This document shows positions 43,882 to 56,470 of a DNA stretch of 64,000 nucleotides, piece after piece. The notes beneath the pieces are model-generated. The model saw only the letters and a program-made list of their open reading frames with translations, was not told the origin of the DNA and did not search any database. A program made the translations under genes and the position numbers. How positions within the stretch are numbered: position 1 is the stretch's first letter; each line of letters opens with the position of its first letter. Origin of the DNA: Nicotiana tabacum (lineage: Eukaryota; Streptophyta; Magnoliopsida; Solanales; Solanaceae); the NCBI RefSeq assembly GCF_000715075.1, contig NC_134080.1:37800758-37864757 (forward strand), given 5' to 3'.

Positions 43882-45414
43882 TGTTGATACCCAATTTTTT
43901 CCTCACATATTTTTAATACATATATATACTTTCAAAATAGTACATATGCAGTTATAAGCATGCATAAGTTTTTTTATAATTTTTCCATAGTTTTAAAATC
44001 TCCAAATCAATTTATTTCATCTCTTTTATTATATAAATATCCAATAATTATCCTTCAAATTACTTTTATGATGATTTAGCCATCTAAATTCATTATTTTT
44101 GCCAACATAGTGCTTCAATATTTTAGTGCATTTTTGTAATTACATTTACATTTTTAGGCTAAATTGCACATCTTTGCAATAATAGCCCTTACTAATGTAT
44201 AATTATATTATTTATGCATAAAATATTCTTTTATATTTTTAAAATGATAAATAACTATTTGAAATCATTTTAGTACACAAATCTATTTTTGGTATTCATT
44301 TATTATTTTTATAAATTATTTAGTTATTAAAATTGGCTATTTAAAATCTAGCCCTATTTTCTATTTCAATTCTGATCCAAATTTGACCCAATAACCAGCC
44401 CAATTTTAACCTAAACCTACCCATCCCAAACCTTAATGCCCGACCCAGTCCCAATCTCATTCAATCTCGGTCGTTGATCATAGAGATCAATGCCCACAAC
44501 TAATCCCTTCCTTTTTAGTTCCAAACGACACCCCAATCCCTCTCATTTCTCACCAAACAGTCGCCCTGAAATCCCTTTCCTCTGCAATGATCTCAAAACT
44601 TAACCCTAATTGGACCTCGCCGTCACTTATCTATGTCTGTTCATGGTAGTTTCTCACCACCCCCAGGACTTTAATGGCCTCTCCTCTACTGGTATTACCA
44701 TCTCCAGGGTCCTCAAGGGACCAGGGTTAGTCTGCTTGCATCTATAGCCCTTTCTTGCCTGGTTTCAGGCTGTTCCGGTTTGATTCCGAGTAAGATCTTC
44801 CTATATTGCCTTAGATCTATGGGTTTCTAAGCTTGATTCTTCACCTCTGTGTGGCTCTTCCCGAAACCCTAATTTCTTCCTTCTGGACTTCTTAGATATG
44901 TACAAATACGAGATATTTGGACCTATTTCATATGATTTTTTTACAAAATATCTTCTGATATTTATAAGGATCTTCTGATTTTCGAATGATTTTCCATTTT
45001 CCTAAACTAGGGTTTCCTGAAAATTTCCTTTCCAAAAATGTTTGATAGTTTTGAGTGTTTGATCTTTTGCTTCGTATGTGTCTTGACTGATTTCGTAAAG
45101 TTTGCTCTAACCTTAACTCGTATACTAAAAGCCCTAATTGTTCGACATTTTTTTGGTTTCTGAGTCACTTGTATGCTGACTTTGTCCTTGCTTTAGTTCT
45201 TGTGATTTTTCTTTAGCTCATTATATGTCTTGCAATTTTTTATCCTGATATGCCTCTACTAAGGTCCTTGGTTCGATTTTTCTACTGATTCAATATGTTT
45301 ATATTCATTTTGGCTCTTCATGGTAAACCTATATTTTCACCCTTAAATCAGTGTTGATTTGAATTCTTGATTTATAAATCTGCTTCTTGACTATTCCTTT
45401 CTTGCCTTATTTAT

Positions 45415-45437
45415 GTGATGACCCGAAGGGTCATCAC
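45415..45437. repeat. Perfect hairpin at the solo LTR start
   Basis: GTGATGACCC and GGGTCATCAC are perfect complements around a GAA loop, starting at the second base of the LTR. Confidence 0.9.
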
Positions 45438-46140
45438 CATAGTTCTTCCTTGTTCTGCACTTTTGAGGCCTTGAAAACCTCGATTTTAGTTGCCTCGATT
45501 GGCGTGCGCAGTTCGGGCGCGTAGCCGGAAAGTTTTTATGTTAGAATATGTGAATTATGTGAAAATTTTGATGAATTTCGATATTAATATGCATAATGTT
45601 GACTTCGGTCAACATTTTGGGTAAACGGACCCGGACCTGTGATTCGACGGTCCCGGAGGGTTCGTAGAAAAATATGGGACTTGGGCGTGTGTCCGGAATC
45701 AAATTCTGAGGTCCCAAGCCTGAGAAATAAATTTTTGAAAGAAATTGTTTTTCTTAAATTTGATATGAAAATTTGAAATGAAAAGGAGTTAGAAAATATA
45801 GGTATCGGGCTCGTATTTTGGTTCCGATGCCCGGTACAAGTCTTAAATATGTGTTAAGTACTATCTGTAAAGTTTGGCTAAAAACGGACGTCATATGACG
45901 TGTTTCGGACTAAAAATGGAGAATTTGAGTTATGAAAGTTGAAGAAAGAAAATCATGTGTTTGAGGCTTGATCCTATGTATATGATGTTATTTTGGCGAT
46001 TTGATCACACGAGTAAGTCCGTAAGATATTTTTAAGGTTGTGTGCATGTTTGGTTTGGAGCCCCGAGGGCTCGGGTGAGTTTTGAATGGGGCCCGGGAGG
46101 TCTTGGACTTAAGAAAATGCAGGTTCAGGTGTTGCAGACA

Positions 46141-46360
46141 CCAGCGCGGCCGCGGTCATTTCCGCACGGTCCGCGCTGGAGCCGCGCGGCCGCGATGCCT
46201 TTCTGTGCGGTCCGCATGGCTGAGTTTGAGGGCTAGGGTTTCAAGTTAACCAGCGCGACCGCGCACCAAAACAGTGCGGTCCACGCTGGAAGGGTTCAGA
46301 AAAGCCCCAATTTTTCTCACACTCGGCGCGGCCGCAACACATTTTTGTGCGGTCCGCGCC
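46141..46360 (+). repeat. GC-rich inverted-repeat cassette in solo LTR
   Basis: Units such as CAGCGCGGCCGCGGTC, GCACGGTCCGCGCTGG and GCGCGGCCGCAAC pair as 'GCGCGGCCGC' with 'GCGGTCCGCGC'. A weak TATA-like GTATACAA follows at about 46375. Confidence 0.75.
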
Positions 46361-47291
46361 AGGTCCTCAGAAAGGTATACAAGTTCGGAAAATCTCAGTC
46401 ATTTTTCACTTTTCAAAAACACAAAACCTAAGAGGCGATTTTCCAAACAACTTTTCTTCTCCAAAACGATTGGTAAGTGATTTCTAACTTAATTTCTTTA
46501 TTCCTTAACATCTTTTAACATAATTTCAACTTCAAATCAAAGATTTTCAGGGGTGAAATTGGGTGTTTTGGGTAGAACCTAGGTTTTCTACAAATTGAGA
46601 AGTTGGACCTCAATTTGGGGTTCGATTTAAAAACAAATCATATATTTGGATTCATGGGGGAATGGGTAACCGGGTTTTGGTCCGAACCTCGAGCTTCGAC
46701 CACGTGGGTCCAGGGGTGTTTTTGACCATTTTGGGAAAAACCTTGTAAAATTTATTTTTCATGCATGGGGAGTGATTCATTTAGTAATTATTAATGTGAT
46801 TAAGTAACTTATGACTAGATTCGAGCGGATTGGTGGTGGAATCAAGAGGTAAAGCTATACTAGAAGCGTGAGTTGAGTTTGGAGCATTCGAGGTAAGTGT
46901 TTGTTCTAACTTTGGCTTGAGGGAATAGGATTAGGATGATATTTGCTACTTGCTAATGTGGAGTATGGTGTATAGGCATGGTGACAGTTATCTATGCACC
47001 GGAGTCTAGCATGACCGTGAATCTTGATTGCTTTTAATTCGAATAATGTGACACAAGCTCCTTGTTTATTTGATAAGTTTCATATAATGTGAACGGTTGA
47101 GGAAGAATGATTTAAAAGGAGAATGTGTTGTGAATACTCCCTTGCCGGGATGTGTAGACTGATATATATATTCTCCCTCGTCGGGATATTTTGGGTTGTT
47201 AGCTGTACCCTTGCCGGGTTAAAGGTATTGAGTTGTTATTCTCCCCTGAAGGGGTCTACTATATGAAGTCAGATATTATGAACTATATTAT

Positions 47292-47725
47292 GGGATCGTG
47301 TGGCACGTCGTCCACTTATATATGACATTATGGGATCGTGTGGCACGCCGTCCACTTATATATGATATGAATTGGGATCGCGTGGCACGCCGTCCACTTG
47401 GTTATTGGCCTCCGTTGCCGGTGACATATTGTGCACTATGATAATGATGAAATGGGAACAGGTGGTACGCCTACCACGTGGTATATGGAAATAGGGATCG
47501 TGTGGCACGCCGTCCACCTATGTATTGTTAAAAGGGATCGTGTGGCACGCCGTCCACTTATATATGATATTATGGGATCGTGTGGCACGCCGTCCACTTA
47601 TATACTATATTATGGGATCGTGTGGCACGCCGTCCACTTATATATGATATTATGGGATCGTGTGGCACGCCGTCCACTTATATATGATACTATGGGATCG
47701 TGTGGCACGCCGTCCACTATATATA
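47292..47725 (+). repeat. 40-base tandem array in solo LTR
   Basis: About ten copies of a unit built on GGGATCGTGTGGCACGCCGT followed by CCACTTATATATGATATT. Spacing is about 40 bases; one gap and one diverged copy occur at 47375-47490. The 'GTGTGGCACGCCGTCCAC' core is itself partly self-complementary. Confidence 0.9.
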
Positions 47726-49978
47726 TATATATATCATGGAAACCAGAGTTTCTTCTGTTTATTTTCGATATTTCATTTTTATCTGTTACTCCCCGATAGC
47801 ATGTCCCCTCACAGTTTTATTTTGTATTATCTTGTTATTGTTTTCTTGCACTTGTTGTATATATATCTGTACATGTTAATTGTGGTAGGTACTGTCTAGC
47901 CTCGTTACTACTTTGCCGGGGTTAGGCCAGGCACTTACCAGCACATGGGGTCGGTTGTGCTGATGCTACACTCTGTGCATTTTTGTGCACAGATCAGGGA
48001 GCAACTTACGGACCGCAGCAGTAGGACTTCTGGGAGTTATCTTCAGTCCAGGGACTCTCGAGGTAGCCTAGCTGGCGTTCGCAGGCCGAAGTCCCTTTCC
48101 ATGTTTTTCGTTTGTTTATCTTGTATCAGACAAACATGATGTATTTTCCTTTGAGACATTGATTGTAGTATTCTGTAGTAGTCCGTGAGCTAGTGACACC
48201 AGACTCTGAGTAGCATTTTGGTTCAAACTTCCGCACTTTTGGTTCTCAGTTGCTTTAGATTTAAAGTCTTCCGTTTAAATTTTGTCTCGTTTATTATATT
48301 GTTTGGAAGAAAGCAGGAAAAATATTTTATATATTTGGCTTGCCTAGCTCCGATAGTAGGTGCCATCACGACACCCGATGGTGGGAAATCCAGGTCGTGA
48401 CAATTTGAAACTGTCCGCGATACTTGCTGATTCTTTGCATGATTCCTTTCCTTAATTAAATCCTTGACTCTCTATTCTGAAGTTCTTTATTTTAATTAGA
48501 ACTCCCTTCCTTAATAAGATCTCTGATTCTTACTTCTTTACTTGATCTGATTGAACATGTTACTTTATTTAGTCCCTATCATTACCGTTGGTTGATTTTT
48601 CCTTAATTAAGAGAGAAAATTATGTTGAATCTTCGTGTAATGGATTTTGAAATTCCTTGATTACTGATTGTTGATTGCTTTACCTTATTTGCTCTACTCT
48701 TGAGCTACTATATAAACTCCATCTTATTTTAACTTCTGACACGAACAATAGTTCAAAAACTACTACTTTTACACTCTAAAAGGCTTTCTCTGCTCTCTCT
48801 GCTACTTGTGATCTATGTTATTCTAGCCGGCTGCAAGCCAAGGCTAGATATTACACAATACCTTTCCCACATCTTGTGTTTTCTATCTTTAACTAGGTAT
48901 GCTTCTGATTAATTTTAAGAATCTAAACTTATGTGTTTATTTGCTGCCTTAGTTCATGTGGTCTGAGTCCATTCTTGCTTCTGTTTACTGCTTACCCAGC
49001 ATGCCTAATACTGCCTATTCAAATCTATGATTAGCATGTTTCCACTTTACTTGCTTGTCTGCTATCTTGATTAACATGTCTACATATATAGCTGGCTTGT
49101 TTGACTGACTATTGTTTATCGAGCATGCCTAAACCCTGCTTTTGTGTAATTAGCATGCTTTCACCTGTTAATACTTGCCTATCATGCCCATCTAAGTCTT
49201 TTCCTGTTCTGCCTCACTCCTGCTAAGTTAATTACTCTCCCTAGAATGGCCTCAACATGTTTCTACTGTGATCTTTGTTGCATGACCTGCATTCTACCTA
49301 CTAGTTCTATAGAACTCCCTCAAAACTCTATGTATACTGTTGTTTGTGCGCTCCATTAAGGCATACTCTCTATGTTCCCAATCCCTCTTCCCTTGTGTGA
49401 AGGCTACTTGCCAAAGTATTCCCTAAAACTGTTTGTTCTATGACTTGTGTTCTGATTGCAAAATTATTTCTTTACATTTTCCTCAAACTGTTTTATCACT
49501 AATGGTTTTCAGAAGTTTTTTTCAGTCCTAAACCTTTCTTTTAAACTCTTTCAAACCATTATGCACTTTCACTTACTCCTAGAATACTAGGTCCCCCCCC
49601 CTCTAGTATGTGTACTGCTTAGAGACCCTTGAGATCTCTTTGAACTTTGGTATATCAGGGCTGACACTTTCACACTGCACAATAATCAGTTATTACTTGG
49701 GAAGGTCTAGGTGTGAGCACTGCCCGGATCCTTGAGGTCCTTAAGGTACTCTGACATACCTAGACATGAAATTGGCTATGGAACTTTGTGCATTTGAGAC
49801 TATTGGAGGCTTGGAAATCCTTTGGGTTTACTTCGGGCTCCCTATAGCTTAATTTCTGTTCTATTTATGTAATTTTTTGTTAATCATTGGTCTGTAATAA
49901 TTAATTGTAAACAAACAGTGGGGTGATTAGTGAAAAAGGGAGGGTAGTTGCATATTGTGGGTGAATTGGGTAGATAAC

Positions 49979-50500
49979 ATGCCTATAGGGTCTATTTTGA
50001 TTCAAATGTGTTTGTTAAATAATATGCCTATAGGATCTGCCTGGGTTTAAATAAATTCCGCATGCTATACTTTCACACAATTAGAAGCCATACCTATAGG
50101 ATCTGAATCAGCTTATAATTATATATCATGCCTATAGTGTGTAAAGTAATTGAAGTTCAGTTTCCATTACAGCATGTATTCAAAATTCGTCTCCTTAAAA
50201 ATCATGCATGTAAGATCAAAATCCGCTTTTAATAATTAGATACCATGTCTATAGGATTTAAAATCAGTTGTAATAGAAATTATGCCTATAGAATCTAAAA
50301 CCAGTTTGACTCGTGCTTGTCAGTTCTGAATCAGATTAAATAACCTACTCTTTTCGTGTTACTCAATATCACTAGAAAGCATGCTTATAGGATCCAAATT
50401 GCCTGTTTAAAAATTGTTTACTGTTTTACTGCATTCCCAATCTATAATAGACGCCATGCTTATAAGACATCACCATTATACGCCTAGGCAAGCCTATAGG
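49979..50500 (+). repeat. Dispersed GCCTATAGGATCT repeats in Ogre-E LTR
   Basis: Nine copies of ATGCCTATAGGATCT-like motif (for example 49979, 50027, 50088, 50128, 50245, 50281, 50381, 50454, 50490), spaced 36-120 bases. The CCTATAGG core is an 8-base palindrome. Confidence 0.8.
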
Positions 50501-51493
50501 ACGATTAAAATCCTGCAACTGTAAAACTATGCTCTGTTATTTGTGACTGCTCATATTAAACTATCTAAAATCAGTAGGCAACTAAACAGGTCTTTGACAC
50601 TCTAGTTCTAATTCAATGCTGTGTATTTTCAGCTCATCTAGATATCATGATCTAAGGTTTTTAAATGCCTGAAACTGTTATTTGAGACGTGCACTTACTT
50701 GTTCTGTCTGTGGAGGTAAAAATGTGAGCCTTTAATTGTTCTTTTTAATGTAGTCCTAACTATTTTTGATTGGCGCCTAGATTTTTCTCCTTTAAGTACC
50801 TTAGGATGGTCTAGAACTACCTAAATTAGAGGTCCTAACTACCTCACGGGCCACAAGGAAGGGACGGGTAGTGCACGCATATGGTATCTTTCAAGGTTGC
50901 TAGAACGCTTTAGGTTATGACCAAGGGGAGGAAATTGGGTAGTAAGGATATGATGACTACGCGCTAATGTCACGCGTAGCTCCACATTGAGGAATAGTTA
51001 CCGGGCATTGTGTGGGTATGATCATGTAGGCTAACCAACCTAGGACCCATTTCCCAACTGCCGTTGTTTAAATAAATTTACTTTTCTTTATATATGTGCA
51101 ACTTGTTCAAGCCTTTTCCCTTGTTTCATTACTTGAATCATACATGTGCTTAGAATGTCAAAACATGCATTTATTTGCAAGTACGTGTTAAAACTGTTTA
51201 TTTGTTAAAATTACTAATTCACATAGTTTAAAGTTCGGCCGACACCCACCGTTATGGACCGCGAGGGGTGCCTAACACCTTCCGCTCAAGGTTATTTTGA
51301 GCCCTTACCTTAAATTTCTGGTAATGCAAACTAATCCATGATTTAATTACTCTAGGTGCCCTAACGCACCATAATCCTTTAGGTGGCGACTCTTCAAATA
51401 CCCAATTCCCAAAAGGAAACAAGTTACTTCCCCATGAATGTCGAAACCCGTACTTCCCCATCGAAAAGGGAAAAAAGGGGGCGCGACAGCATG

Positions 51494-51509
51494 TGGACTC
51501 TACTGGGGA
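51494..51509 (+). other. Primer-binding site of Ogre-E
   Basis: TGGACTCTACTGGGGA, five bases after the LTR end, corresponds to the Ogre-A site at 420 lacking two internal bases. Confidence 0.7.
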
Positions 51510-52200
51510 TATTTTTAGGCTCTTACCATAACGAACTTATCTTTTGTGAATTAGTCCAAGCATGCTCTGTCCTACATACCTTTTCCTCCTATTTGAATTT
51601 AACTGTCTATTTTCAAGCACTTATGATTTCTCCTGAAACTGACTTGTCTTATTGTTTTCTTTTTCATAACTGTCTTTCAATTATTTAAATACTACATTTA
51701 TTATTTTTCTTACGTGCAAATACTTGACAGCATGCTCTTTATTGCTACATAAATCATGCTCAACATCATATTCCACTCGTTCATAATTAATCCTATAGCA
51801 ACACTTGATGAGTGTCTGCGCTCTTCCTATATATCACCCTTTAAATTCGGAAAGGCGTATTTGCGGTAAAACTAGTCGATCAACGGTGTGTTCGACGGTT
51901 CCGTGCTTTTCCCCCTCAAGTTGTCCGTTTGAGGGTCCCAGTCTAGATCTCTATAACAACCCTACTTTGATTAAATTGTATATGCATCATGGTCAAACCT
52001 AGAGTTAATATGTTGTCCACATAATAACCCTTTAAGACAAGCCTTGTCCAAAAGTCCATCGGGTTTTTCATAATCCCAATGGACGTAACCACGATTATGT
52101 GCATTAATGTGGAGAAATGAGTGCCAATATGCTAATCAATACGGTATAAATAGACGAACCTAGAGGGGGAAAGGGCTTAACTCTCTTTATTTTGTAGAAA
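51510..52200 (+). other. Ogre-E untranslated leader
   Basis: About 700 bases without a supported gene between primer-binding site and ORF1. Confidence 0.55.
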
Positions 52201-53778
52201 ATGAGGCACAAGGTCCCCAGATTCGGTATGGTTAGCACACCCTCACTTTTGCTAGATTGGTGGAGAGATCTTCCTTCATGTGACCAAAACCATGTGAAAC
52301 GAGTCTTAGGAAACTTTCCTTCTCTGATGGATCTTTAGCTCAACAAAATACTAATCGAGGCTGCAACTATGTTTTGGGACAAGAAAAGGGTTGTGTTCCG
52401 TTTTGGGAACATAGAAATGACACCCCTTCTAGAAGAGATAAGGGGATTTGCTGGGTTACCTTGGGATAGTCCTTATCTGTTGGCACCTGAAAATCGCACT
52501 GCTAGGGGGTTTTTGAAGATGATAGGGATGAAGAAAAATGACAACTTGAAATGCCTAAAGGACTCCTACATTCCTTTCGAGTTCCTTTATGAAAGATACG
52601 GTCACAGCAGTTCCTACCATATTTTTGACGATGAGTTCTCAATCACTTCTTTAGGTTGGATTCATCGTAGGGTCTTCGTGTTTATCATGTGTTTCTTGGG
52701 CATGCTGGTGTTCCCAATCCAAGAGGATAGGATCCATACTAGGCAGGCCATGGTAACTAAAACTCTGATGGACGGGATCGAGGGGGAGACATACACTATC
52801 GTCCCTATGATTGTTGCAGACATGTACCGGGATTTAGAGCGGTGTAAGAAGGGGTTCAGGTTCTTCGAGTGTTGCAACTTGCTGCTACAGGCCTGTTTGT
52901 TGGAACATCTCCAAAAGGGACAATACCGTAAAGAATTTCCGCGAAGGCCATGGAATTATCATATAGCCTTCCGTCATCCTAAAAGAATGAACTACATTCC
53001 AGACATGTTTGCTCAGCCAGAGGACGCTGTGGGATGGGTACATCTTTTCGAAAATTTGACTGAGGATCAAGTCCAGTAGATGTTTGAGTGGTTCCCTACC
53101 GATGAGTTCATCATCAAATCCAGGGATTTTCCGCACTTGGTATTGATCAGGTTGAGGGGCATATACCCTTACGCTCCTCTCGGGGTTATGAGACAAGCAG
53201 AAAAGAGACAAATCATACCACGGGTCGCCAAAATGTGTCACTTCAGAGCCAATTTCTAAGGTGACACCATCCCGTATAAAAATGAAGCGCAACACATATG
53301 GACCTTAAAGATTATTGTGGAGAAGGATACTATTGAGCCAGATCGATATCATGCGGGCCACTAATACCTTTACCCTTCGTGGTTGGAGGATAACATAATT
53401 GGGGTCGTTGAGCCAAGTGTTGGGCCAGGAAACAGGGTTATAGATGAGGTTGTTGAGGCAGAGGTGAAGTACAACAAGCTGCGGAAAAGAGTTCGAGAGT
53501 CTGAAGTCGAGCATATGGCACTGCACAAAGCTGATATGGAGATGATTAACGAGTGGAAAGAAAGAGCTGTTAAATCTAGCGAGAGGCTGGAATACCTGGA
53601 GTACATTTTGATGGAGTTGGAAGGGAAGATGAGAAAAAGGGTCACTGACTGCCAAAACGCTGAAGGTAACGAAGAAGGGCATCTTGCAAGGGCATTCTTG
53701 CTGCTGAACCTGCGCGAGTTGGGAGAGTTGATCGACAAGAGCATCCAGTCTGGAGAGGGTTCTTCTGGGACCAAGTAG
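52201..53778 (+). pseudogene. Ogre ORF1, Ogre-E copy
   Basis: ATG 52201 opens one frame to 53778 (526 codons) with only four in-frame stops, at 52336, 53077, 53257 and 53362, and no frameshift. The globular N-terminal region holds 'MFWDKKRVVFRFGNIEMTPLLEEI' in part (52369-52440), 'DEFSITSLGWIHRRVFVFIMCFLGMLVFP' in pieces (52630-52713), and 'GIYPYAPLGVMRQ' (about 53158). The C-terminal 120 residues, beginning 'EAEVKYNKLRKRVRESEVEHMAL' (about 53455) in short pieces, form a coiled coil. It is homologous to ORF1 of Ogre-A at 1569. Function in the Ogre life cycle is unknown. Confidence 0.8.
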
Positions 53779-54086
53779 ATTAGATTTATTTGCTTTCCTT
53801 TCAAATGTAATAAGGCTAAGAGTCATTAGTAACATTATCTTATTTAGTTTCATTTTGGTTCTTTTACTTTTACTTTAATGAAATGAGGCAATTATTGGCA
53901 CTAAATTTCTCCAAATTTATTTGTCGCTAGGCCTACCTCAGGCATAACGAGGCTCCCAAATTAGGACACAAATTTACATTCTCGCAATATGTGTTTAAAT
54001 ATTGCAAACATTTCAGAATCCTTACTGACTTGTTTACCTTTTTGTTTTTCTTTATTTCTTATTCCCATCCCCTAAGGTTGGTTCGA
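53779..54086 (+). other. Ogre-E spacer between ORF1 and gag
   Basis: AT-rich, no supported coding frame, same position as 3633-4250 of Ogre-A. Confidence 0.5.
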
Positions 54087-56470
54087 TCATACTAGCATCG
54101 TCAGCATATCACACCAGATGTAGAGGCCCTCCACCTCCTCCTCCTCCTCCTCCAAGTAATACGAAAGCCAAAGAAAAAGTAAAAATAGACGACTTAAGTG
54201 GTATTCGAAAGGATAATGCTGAGAATGCAGAAGCTTCAGATGGTCAGAGTACTCCGACACTAAATGATCTAGTCTTGAGGTTGGAACAAAAGATATTGGA
54301 GCTACAGGGAGAGCTTGGGCAGGTTCGCAACTTGAAAAACTTATCACTCACCCTGAATGTCCCCGACATTAACCAACAAAATACAAAGACCCAAGCACCT
54401 CCCAAAAATATACCAAGCCAACATCCGCAAAACCCTCCTGCACCGCATCAATACGCAACCCCACCCCAAATCTCAATCCCCTAGCAATACCAAATCCGCC
54501 ACAATACCATCATCAACCAATTCATTACCCGCTAACCGACACTTATCATACTTCCCAAAACACACCACATCCCATTCTCGATCGTCAAAACCCAACCAAT
54601 GACCACCATTACACCCAAGTCCCGGGCACTCACCAAAACAACCCCATATATGTGGAAACCATGCCTCACTCTATCCAACCAATCTCCTATACCCCAGAAT
54701 CCTCCGAGAAGGACCTGCTCATTAAAAACATGGCTGAAGAACTCAAGAAGTTGACAAGTTGAGTTTAGGGTGTCGAAGGCGACAAGGGAATAGAAGGTTT
54801 GAACTATGAAGACCTATGCATACAACCAGATATAGAACTGCCGGAGGGATACAAACCTCCCAAGTTCGAGATGTTTGACGGTACAAGCGATCCCAGGGTT
54901 CATCTAAGGACATATTGTGACAAGCTTGTTAGGGTCGGGAAAGACAAAAAGATCCGGATGAAACTCTTTATGAGGAGTCTTACTAGAGATGCTTTGTCCT
55001 GGTACATCAGCCAAGATCCCAAGAAATGGTCCAATTGGGTGAGTATGGCGTCAGATTTCATGGACCGATTCAGGTTCAATACAGAGAATGCATTGGATGT
55101 TTTCCACATCTAGAATCTTAAGAAGAAACCCACCGAAACCTTCCACGAGTATGCTACTCGTTGGAGGTCAGAAACGACCAAGGTCAGGCCATCTTTAGAC
55201 GAGGAATAGATGAACAAGTTCTTCGTCAGATGACAGGATCCATAGTATTATGAAAGATTGATGGTTATTGAAAACCGTAAATTCTCTGATATCATCAAGC
55301 TTGGGAAAAGAATTGAGGAAGGCATCAAGAGCGTGATGGTAACAAATTTTGAGGCACTACAGGCTACAAATAAGTCATTATAATCAAGCGGCATATCTAA
55401 GAAGAGAGACGTTGGGGCAGTAATGTTGGTTCAAGGCCCAAAATCTCCACTTACATATCAAACACCTCCACCCACATATCAAACACCTCCATCCACATAC
55501 CAAGCATCACCACCCATATAACAAGCACCACCACCCACATATCAACCTTCATCCCCCAGATATTCCCAAACAACCACTGTCTATCACACCTATAATTCCC
55601 AACCATCTCATTTCCAATCACTTCCAACTCACCAAAATTTTCCAAGACCACGACCAAACTTTGACTGTAACTACCTAGACAGTATACCGCTATTGATGAA
55701 CCCATCGACCAACTGTATGAAAGGTTGAAAGCTGCTGGTTATGTCACCCCTATTCCTGCAGTGGCATTAGAGAATCCATCCCAATAGGTCAACCCAAACA
55801 AAACCTGTGTATACCATTCTGGTATGAAAGGGCACACCATTGACGAGTGCCGAACATTGAAAGACAAGATCCAAACTCTGATTGACAACAAGGTCATACA
55901 TGCGAAGAAAGCCACACCCAATGTCCGCAACAACCCTCTCCCCGATCATAGAGGTGGTGGGGTACATGTGATAAAGACGAACAAAGAATGGGATCCCGAG
56001 GGGTCAATCAGGCTTATTCGAGAAGGCGATGAATTTAAACTTGCAGTCACACTCACTCTCATTATAGTACACACTCAGTCACCAATCAAAGTTGAGATAA
56101 CTACATCAGTTCCATTTAAGGTAAATGTAGCTCCGCCTGCGGCCACCCCTGTTCCATTTGAAGTGGAAGTGGCCACACCTTTCACGGTGATAGTATCAAC
56201 CACAACTCCTTTACACTCAAAAGCAATACCTAGGGATTATGTTACTAAAGCTCGGTGAAAAGGGAAGGCAAAGGTAGAGGAATCCGATGCTGCGCAATGA
56301 ATGACTAGGACCGGAAGAGTCTATACATCTGAACACTTGGGAGGACCAAGTAAGGATGCCACTACCAAGCAACTTGTCATTGAAATAGGGCTAGATGACC
56401 TTTGGAGGAAGGTACAAGCAAAGGAGTATTCTGTCATTGACCATTTGAACAAAACCCCAGCTTAGATATC
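54087..56470 (+). pseudogene. Ogre-E gag
   Basis: A Pro run ('GPPPPPPPPPSN', about 54126) and a charged segment with 'LRLEQKILELQGELGQVRN' (54272) lead through a Pro/Gln-rich stretch to the capsid domain: 'NYEDLCIQPDIELPEGYKPP' split around 54800-54860, 'KFEMFDGTSDPRVHLRTYCD' (54861) and 'ALSWYISQDPKKWSNW' (54992). 'ETFHEYATRWRSE' follows at about 55135. Repeated 'TYQTPP' units (55450-55540) and the nucleocapsid-like 'CVYHSGMKGHTIDEC' (about 55810) complete it. Stops and frame changes occur throughout (for example 55111, 55207, 55380, 55786). Confidence 0.85.

Larger units (their letters stand above)
45414..48402 (+). mobile_element. Tekay-like solo LTR, 2989 bp
   Basis: TGTGATGACCCG...GTCGTGACA, termini like those of the Tekay LTR at 29492. 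Flanks are ATTTA (45409-45413) and ATTTG (48403-48407), a target duplication with one change. It contains a terminal hairpin, a GC-rich cassette and a 40-base tandem array. No primer-binding site or polypurine tract adjoins it. Frames inside (for example 47431-47799) come from the tandem array. Confidence 0.85.
43882..51488 (+). mobile_element. Ogre-E 5' LTR (interrupted by solo LTR)
   Basis: TGTTGATACCCAA...GCGCGACA, in two parts, 43882-45413 and 48403-51488, about 4.6 kb in sum, which fits the very long LTRs of Ogre. It is AT-rich without genes. Nine irregular copies of 'GCCTATAGGATCT' are spread over 49979-50500. Confidence 0.8.

Noticed and set aside
47292..47725. CRISPR-like array
   Set aside because: Units are contiguous without unique spacers, the DNA is plant nuclear, and no cas gene exists.
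47431..47799. Open frame of 122 codons in the solo LTR
   Set aside because: It is the translation of the 40-base tandem array.
53305..53853. Long minus-strand open frames (182 and 144 codons)
   Set aside because: Antisense to the Ogre-E ORF1 coiled coil, which has the clearer homology on the plus strand.
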